Shown here piece after piece: positions 59,159 through 64,000 of a stretch of 64,000 nt of DNA. The notes under the pieces are model-generated. The model made no database searches. It saw nothing but the letters and a program-made list of their open reading frames with translations, and was not told where the DNA came from. This DNA comes from CAWDVH01 sp963805705 (GTDB lineage Bacteria; Actinomycetota; Actinomycetes; Streptosporangiales; Streptosporangiaceae): positions 2,852,001 through 2,916,000 of the forward strand of contig CAWDVH010000001.1 in assembly GCA_963805705.1 (NCBI GenBank). Direction: 5' to 3'. Position 1 is the stretch's first letter, and each line of letters begins with the position of its first letter. A program made the position numbers and the translations under genes.

Positions 59159-61282
59159 GTGGCGGATAGGCAGCAGGAGGACGGGAGGGCTGGGTTGATC
59201 CGCGCATCCAGGGGCCGGCTGGCCGTTCTCTATCTGGTCGTGGCCGCGCTGCTGATCGGGCTCGGCGCCCGGGTGTGGTACCTGCAGGTCCTGAAGCGCA
59301 CCTCGTACGTGGCCCTGGCCAACGAGGACCAGGTCAGGAACGTGATCGAGCCGTCGGTGCGCGGGAACATCGTGGATGACATGGGCCGCCCGCTGGTGGA
59401 CAACCGGTCGGAGCTTGTCATCTCGGTCAACATGGCCGACCTGTCGCAGGCCGCGGACGGGGGCACCGCGGAGCTGCGCAGGCTGGCCTCGCTGCTGAGC
59501 ATGCCCGCCAAGACCCTGCTGGACAAGGTCCGGCTGTGCACGGCCGGCGTGCCCCAGCCATGCTGGCAGGGATCGCCGTACCAGCCGATCCCGGTGGCGC
59601 AGGGCGTGCCCGACAAGGTGGCGCTCCAGGTCCTGGAGAGCCGGTCGGAGTTCCCCGGCGTCACCGCCGGGGTGCAGCCGGTCACGCACTATGAGGAGCC
59701 GATCGCCACGGACACCGCCCAGGTGCTCGGGTACCTGCAGCCGATCACGGCGCAGGAGGTCACCAGGCTCGGCCTGTCGGTCACGGGCTTCTCCGGGGTC
59801 GACCTGGTCGGCCAGGCCGGCCTGGAGCAGCAGTACGACAAGCAGCTGCGCGGCCGGTCGGGCGTTAAGAAGGTAGCGGTCAACGCCAGCGGCCAGGTGA
59901 CGGGGACGATCGCCCAGACCAGGCCGAAAACCGGCGACACGCTGGTGACCAGCATCAGCACCCGGCTACAGGAAGACACCGAGAACGCGCTGGCCGCGGC
60001 GATCCGCCGGACGCAGGCCGAGGGCAACGTCAAGGCCACCACCGGGGCCGCGGTGGTGATGACCACCAGCGGCCGGGTCGTGGCCATGGCGAGCTACCCG
60101 ACCTACGACCCGAAGATCTGGGCGGGCGGTATCTCCGCCCGCGAGTTCCGCAACTTGTTCGGCACCGCTGACTCCGAGCCGATCCTGAACCGCGCGACCC
60201 AGGGCCAGTACGCCCCCGGATCGACCTGGAAGGTGACCTCCACCGCCGCCGCCGTCGCGGCCGGCTACCCGCTCGACGGCCTGTACAGCTGCCCGGCCAC
60301 CGTGACGATTGACGGCCATACGTACGCCAACGACGGCAGCCCGAGCCTGGGGGACATGAGCCTGGCTCAGGCCCTGGTGGTCTCGTGCGACACGGTCTTC
60401 TACAACCTCGCCTACAACACCTGGCTGAGGGACGACCGGAAGGCCGACGATGTCACCACCCCGCACGCCCGCGTGCAGCAAATGCAGAAGATGGAGCTGG
60501 GCTGGGGCTTCGGCCAGGACCCCGGAGTCGACCTGCCCGGCCAGAGCCCCGGCACGGTGCCCACCCGTGAGTGGCTGTACTACCTGTGGAAGGACAACGC
60601 GCATACCGGGCTGAACTGGTGCAAGCACGGTAACCCCAACGGCACCTACATCCAGCAGATCGACTACGACGACTGCCAGTCAGGCAACGTCTGGACTCCC
60701 GGCCAGTCAGTGATCGCCGCCATCGGCCAGGGGTACGTGACCGTCACCCCGCTGCAGCTGGCCCGCGCCTATGCCGCCCTGGCCAACGGCGGCACGCTGT
60801 ACCGCCCCCGGATCGGCGAGGCCCTGGTCAGCCCGGCCGGCGTGACGCGCAAGATCAGCCCCCCGGTCGCGGGCCACCTGCCGGTGTCGAAGAACACGCT
60901 CGCCTACATCAGGAACGCGCTGGCCGGCGTCGTGACGCAGGGCACGGCCGCCGGCGCGTTCTCCGGCTTCCCGCTGAGCAAGGTGTGCGTGGCGGGCAAG
61001 ACCGGCACGGCGCAGGTCGCAGGCAACCTGGCGACCTCGGTCTTCGCGTCATTCGCGCCCTGTAACCATCCCAAGTACGTCGTCGTCATGATGATCCCTG
61101 ACTCCGGTTACGGCGCGGATGTCTCCGCGCCGGCCGTCCGGCAGATCTGGGACGACATCTACGGCCTTGAGGGCCACCAGGCGGCCCTGGCCGGAGGCCG
61201 GCTGCCCGCCGTGCCGCACATCGACAAGGCCGGTCATCTCGTGACGGGGACAGGCTCCGGGCCGGCCAGGGGGCGGTCATGA
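59159..61282 (+). CDS. mrdA: Penicillin-binding protein 2 (transpeptidase)
   Basis: 707 residues, GTG start. An N-terminal membrane helix (LAVLYLVVAALLIGLGARVWYLQ) is followed by a dimerisation domain with RGNIVDDMGRPLVDNRSEL. Transpeptidase motifs are GSTWK (SxxK), VVSCDTVFYNLAY (SxD, usual for PBP2) and AGKTGTAQV (KTG). It crosslinks peptidoglycan with RodA, encoded next with an overlapping start. The 5' flank is the tandem-repeat array. Confidence 0.95.
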   Translation: MADRQQEDGRAGLIRASRGRLAVLYLVVAALLIGLGARVWYLQVLKRTSYVALANEDQVRNVIEPSVRGNIVDDMGRPLVDNRSELVISVNMADLSQAADGGTAELRRLASLLSMPAKTLLDKVRLCTAGVPQPCWQGSPYQPIPVAQGVPDKVALQVLESRSEFPGVTAGVQPVTHYEEPIATDTAQVLGYLQPITAQEVTRLGLSVTGFSGVDLVGQAGLEQQYDKQLRGRSGVKKVAVNASGQVTGTIAQTRPKTGDTLVTSISTRLQEDTENALAAAIRRTQAEGNVKATTGAAVVMTTSGRVVAMASYPTYDPKIWAGGISAREFRNLFGTADSEPILNRATQGQYAPGSTWKVTSTAAAVAAGYPLDGLYSCPATVTIDGHTYANDGSPSLGDMSLAQALVVSCDTVFYNLAYNTWLRDDRKADDVTTPHARVQQMQKMELGWGFGQDPGVDLPGQSPGTVPTREWLYYLWKDNAHTGLNWCKHGNPNGTYIQQIDYDDCQSGNVWTPGQSVIAAIGQGYVTVTPLQLARAYAALANGGTLYRPRIGEALVSPAGVTRKISPPVAGHLPVSKNTLAYIRNALAGVVTQGTAAGAFSGFPLSKVCVAGKTGTAQVAGNLATSVFASFAPCNHPKYVVVMMIPDSGYGADVSAPAVRQIWDDIYGLEGHQAALAGGRLPAVPHIDKAGHLVTGTGSGPARGRS

Positions 61283-62523
61283 GCCTGCGCCCCGTCGGCC
61301 TGCGCCCCGGTGGCTTTCGTCCCGGCGGGCTCGGCACAGGCAGTCTCTCCAGCCGGGGGCGGGGCTGGCGGCCGTGGGCCCTGCTGCGGCGGGCGGCCGG
61401 CCGGCAGTCGCCGCTGCGCCACCTCGACTGGCTGCTGCTCGGCGCGGTGCTCGCGCTCAGCCTGATCGGCACGCTGCTGGTCTGGTCGGCGACCGAGCCG
61501 GCCCTGGTCCATGCGGGCGCCGACCCCCGTACCTACCTGACCAAGCAGCTGCTCAATATCGCCCTCGGCCTCATCTTCATGACCGTCGTGAGCATGCTCG
61601 ATCACCGTCAGCTGCGGCTGTACGCGCCGTTCCTCTATGGCTTGTCCTGCCTGGGGCTGCTCATCGTGCTGACTCCGCTCGGGAGCATCGTCAACGGGGC
61701 GCACTCGTGGATCTCGCTCCCTGGCGGCTTCCAGATCGAGCCGTCGGAGTATGCCAAGATCGCGATCATCCTGATCGCCGCCATGATCCTGGGCGACCTG
61801 CGGCACGTGGACGCCCGGCCAGGGCTGCGGGCGGTCGGGCTGACTATCGCCTGCGCGGCGGTGCCGATCGTGCTGGTGGTGCTGGAGCCCGATCTCGGCG
61901 CGACGACCCTGATGGTCACCCTGCTGGTGGGGCTGATCGCGCTGTCGGGCATCCGGCTGCGCTGGCTGGCCGGGCTGGCCGGGACGGCGGTGCTGACGGT
62001 CGTCGTGGTGCTGAACCTGCACCTGCTGAAGGCCTACCAGCTGAGGCGGCTGACGGCGTTCCTCCACCCGGCGTCCGATCCCCGCGGGGCCGGCTACAGC
62101 GCGGCCCAGGCCAAGATCGCCATCGGCTCGGGCGGCTTGTCCGGCCAGGGGCTCTTTCACGGCCAGCTGATCGCCGGGAACTTCGTGCCCGAGCAGCACA
62201 CCGACTTCATCTTCGCAGTCGCGGGCGAGGAGCTTGGCTTCGCCGGGACCGTCGTGATCATCTGCCTGCTCGCGGTGGTACTGCTGCGGGCGCTGCGGAT
62301 CGCGGCTCGCGCCGACGACCAGTTCGGCATGCTCGTCGCGTCCGGGATCGCGATCTGGTTCGCGGTGCAGGCGTTCATCAACATCGGGATGACGGTCGGG
62401 ATCATGCCCGTGACCGGGCTGCCGCTCCCGTTCGTGTCCTACGGCGGGTCAGCCATGTTCGCCGACATGATCGCCATCGGCGTCCTGCAGACCGTCCACC
62501 GCCACCGTTCCGTCTTCAGCTGA
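61279..62523 (+). CDS. rodA: Peptidoglycan glycosyltransferase RodA
   Basis: 414 residues, ATGA overlap with mrdA. About ten helices are visible. The SEDS blocks are GSIVNGAHSWISLPGGFQIEPSEYAKIA, VLVVLEPDLGATTLMV, AYQLRRLTAFLHPASDPRGAGYSAAQAKIAIGSGGLSGQG, LPEQHTDFIFAV-like FVPEQHTDFIFAVAGEELGF and GLPLPFVSYGGSAM. It polymerises glycan strands with PBP2. A basic Gly/Arg-rich N-terminus of about 35 residues is unusual. Confidence 0.95.
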   Translation: MSLRPVGLRPGGFRPGGLGTGSLSSRGRGWRPWALLRRAAGRQSPLRHLDWLLLGAVLALSLIGTLLVWSATEPALVHAGADPRTYLTKQLLNIALGLIFMTVVSMLDHRQLRLYAPFLYGLSCLGLLIVLTPLGSIVNGAHSWISLPGGFQIEPSEYAKIAIILIAAMILGDLRHVDARPGLRAVGLTIACAAVPIVLVVLEPDLGATTLMVTLLVGLIALSGIRLRWLAGLAGTAVLTVVVVLNLHLLKAYQLRRLTAFLHPASDPRGAGYSAAQAKIAIGSGGLSGQGLFHGQLIAGNFVPEQHTDFIFAVAGEELGFAGTVVIICLLAVVLLRALRIAARADDQFGMLVASGIAIWFAVQAFINIGMTVGIMPVTGLPLPFVSYGGSAMFADMIAIGVLQTVHRHRSVFS

Positions 62524-62549
62524 GCGCCGCAGCCGGGCCGGGCGGGCAG

Positions 62550-63488
62550 CTAGCCGGACGGCCCGCGCGGGCCGGTGGCCAGGCTCGGATCATCCGTGCT
62601 CGCCGGATGCGCCGGCTTCCCGTTGCGCCACGGCCGGGCGATGGCGAGCCACGCGCACGTGCCCGCGAGCAGGACGGCGCACAGGATCCAGCCCAGCGCC
62701 GTCGTCGCGACCCCGATGTACTTCAGGCCCGACGCGAAGATCACGAACGTGATGATGGGCCTGATGTAGCGGTCGGGGGCCCGTGACGACAGGAACGACC
62801 CGACCAGGACCGCCGGGACGCTCCCGATGACGATGGACGCCGAGACCGCGAACTCCACATGGCCGAACGCCAGAGCCCCGACCGCCGCCGCCAGCGTCAG
62901 CGGCACGGCCTGGGTCAGGTCCGTGCCCACCAGCTGGCCGGCGCTCAGCATCGGGTAAAGGAACAGCAGCAGGACGATCATCAAGGATCCCGAGCCGACC
63001 GAGGTCATCCCGACGATGATGCCGCCGATCATGCCGATGCACACGGTGGGCAGTGGCCGGCACACGATGTCCTGAACGATGACCGTGCGCTGCTGGCCGC
63101 TGCGCAGGTCAAGAACGTAACGCAGCACCATGGCCGCGGCCCCGGCCAGCAGCGCGGCGCCGAGCGCGGTCTCGACCCGGTCCTGCGCGGCGGATGAGCT
63201 GCCGAACAGGTGCAGGAGGTAGGCGCCGACGAACGCCATCGGCACGGAGCCGACGACCATCCAGCCGACCAGAGCCAGGTTCACCGTGCCCTTGCGCAGG
63301 TGCACGGCGGCACCGACCGGGCGCATCAGCACGGCGGCGACCAGGTCGCTGGAGATGGCGGTCGAGGGCTTCACGCCGAACAGCAGGATCAGCATGGGCG
63401 TCATCAGCGCGCCCCCGCCCGCTCCGGTCAGGCCGACCAGCAGCCCGACAACGGCGCTGCCGAGCACGATGTAGGGATCGACGTGCAT
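62550..63488 (-). CDS. TauE/SafE-family permease (sulfite/organosulfur exporter-like)
   Basis: 312 residues with about eight helices. VLGSAVVGLLVGLTGAGGGALMTPMLILLFGVKPSTAISSDLVAAVLMRPVGAAVHLRKG and GMIGGIIVGMTSVGSGSLMIVLLLFLYPMLSAGQLVGTDLTQAVPLTLAAAVG are the two repeated TauE/SafE halves, each with the GxGG/GSGS signature. The substrate is probably a small anion but is not established. It is inserted in reverse between rodA and the radical-SAM gene. The ATG is preceded by AGGGGAGG. Confidence 0.9.
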   Translation of the reverse strand: MHVDPYIVLGSAVVGLLVGLTGAGGGALMTPMLILLFGVKPSTAISSDLVAAVLMRPVGAAVHLRKGTVNLALVGWMVVGSVPMAFVGAYLLHLFGSSSAAQDRVETALGAALLAGAAAMVLRYVLDLRSGQQRTVIVQDIVCRPLPTVCIGMIGGIIVGMTSVGSGSLMIVLLLFLYPMLSAGQLVGTDLTQAVPLTLAAAVGALAFGHVEFAVSASIVIGSVPAVLVGSFLSSRAPDRYIRPIITFVIFASGLKYIGVATTALGWILCAVLLAGTCAWLAIARPWRNGKPAHPASTDDPSLATGPRGPSG

Positions 63489-63601
63489 GGTCCTCCCCTG
63501 ATGAGCCTGCCTACATGATGCCGGCCGGCCGGGGCCGCGGCGGCCTACTCGCCAGAAAAGCTCCTGCTGACGCCGATGTCGCCACCCCGCCGGCGTCGCC
63601 G

Positions 63602-63607
63602 TAGGCT
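63602..63607 (+). promoter_or_regulatory. -10 box of the radical-SAM gene (leaderless)
   Basis: TAGGCT lies six bases before the ATG at 63614, the same geometry as valS and gntK. Confidence 0.5.
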
Positions 63608-63613
63608 GTGACG

Positions 63614-64000
63614 ATGCCTGTGCAGTCCGTGTATGACCGGCTGGAGCCGCTGCTCCCGCTGGTCCGCAAGCCGGTCCAGTACGTCGGCGGCGAGCTGAAC
63701 TCGGTGGTCAAGGACTGGGATGCCGCCGAGGTTCGATGGGCGCTGATGTACCCCGATGCCTACGAGGTGGGCCTGCCCAACCAGGGCCTACAGATCCTCT
63801 ACGAAGTCCTGAACGAGCAGGACGGCGTGCTCGCCGAGCGCACCTACAGCGTCTGGCCGGACCTGGAGAATCTGATGCGCGAGCGTCAGATTCCCCAGTT
63901 CACGGTCGACGCGCACCGGCCGGTCCGGGCGTTCGACGTGCTCGGCGTGAGCTTCGCCACTGAACTCGGCTACACCAACCTGCTGACGGCTCTGGACCTG
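63614..64000 (+). CDS. TIGR03960-family B12-binding/radical-SAM protein, N-terminal part (3' end outside window)
   Basis: 129 residues are visible and the frame is still open at the window edge. SVYDRLEPLLPLVRKPVQYVGGELNSVVKDWDAAEVRWALMYPDAYEVGLPNQGLQILYEVLNE and VDAHRPVRAFDVLGVSFATELGYTNLLTALDL are the conserved opening of the actinobacterial TIGR03960 radical-SAM family, normally located downstream of rodA. The radical-SAM CxxxCxxC cluster lies beyond the window. Its substrate is unknown. Confidence 0.85.
   Translation, partial: MPVQSVYDRLEPLLPLVRKPVQYVGGELNSVVKDWDAAEVRWALMYPDAYEVGLPNQGLQILYEVLNEQDGVLAERTYSVWPDLENLMRERQIPQFTVDAHRPVRAFDVLGVSFATELGYTNLLTALDL

Noticed and set aside
59159..61282. 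Non-canonical PBP2 active site (SCD instead of SxN)
   Set aside because: An Asp at this position is usual in the PBP2/MrdA subfamily, so it is not a defect.

Overview
The window is GC-rich DNA from an actinomycete. It has many GTG starts, paired clpP1/clpP2, two DUF574 methyltransferases, a DUF397 gene with an XRE/DUF5753 gene, a SpoIIE-type phosphatase, a DUF4233 gene and a complete mreB-mreC-mreD-mrdA-rodA block. I cannot name the genus. Several genes have a TANNNT -10 box only 5-8 bases before the start codon, which suggests leaderless mRNAs.

Layout. 1-12.7 kb holds mixed chromosomal genes: the end of an FtsX-type ABC exporter and its ATPase, a PAS/GAF/PP2C/ATPase switch protein, a ribokinase-like kinase, a siderophore-interacting reductase with a divergent metal-chelate-binding-like protein, an APH-like kinase, RidA, an NfeD-like/flotillin pair, a metallo-beta-lactamase-fold hydrolase, a DUF1269 protein, a hydrolase and a PRC-barrel protein. 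12.8-33.5 kb is accessory. It contains two related regulator/membrane-protein modules (12.8-14.0 and 29.3-30.6 kb), four methyltransferases or small enzymes around 14-17 kb, a tRNA-Gly-linked region bounded by 658-bp direct repeats, decayed hicBA, VOC and GNAT remnants, a LuxR/TPR regulator and a secreted HELFH protein. 33.5-38.1 kb carries a quinol-monooxygenase-like gene, gluconokinase, two DUF574 genes (one broken) and the XRE/DUF397 pair.

38.5-64 kb is the conserved core: tig-clpP1-clpP2-clpX, valS-folC-DUF4233, mreB-mreC-mreD-mrdA-rodA and the start of a radical-SAM gene. A four-gene ABC exporter operon lies in reverse orientation between clpX and valS, and a TauE/SafE permease lies in reverse between rodA and the radical-SAM gene.

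How genes work together. Trigger factor and Clp proteins handle folding and regulated proteolysis. MreBCD, PBP2 and RodA form the elongation or spore-wall synthesis machine. The exporter operon encodes two large FtsX-like permeases and two ATPases. The tRNA-Gly-linked segment carries a phosphate-transporter-like gene behind a clear four-unit PHO box, and cation-efflux-like genes. The most interesting signals are the tandem tRNA-Gly integration structure with its PHO-boxed cargo, the two regulator/membrane modules with swapped gene order and a shared upstream motif, the TGCA-NN-TGCA motif shared by the XRE and DUF397 promoters, and in-frame tandem repeats between mreD and mrdA.
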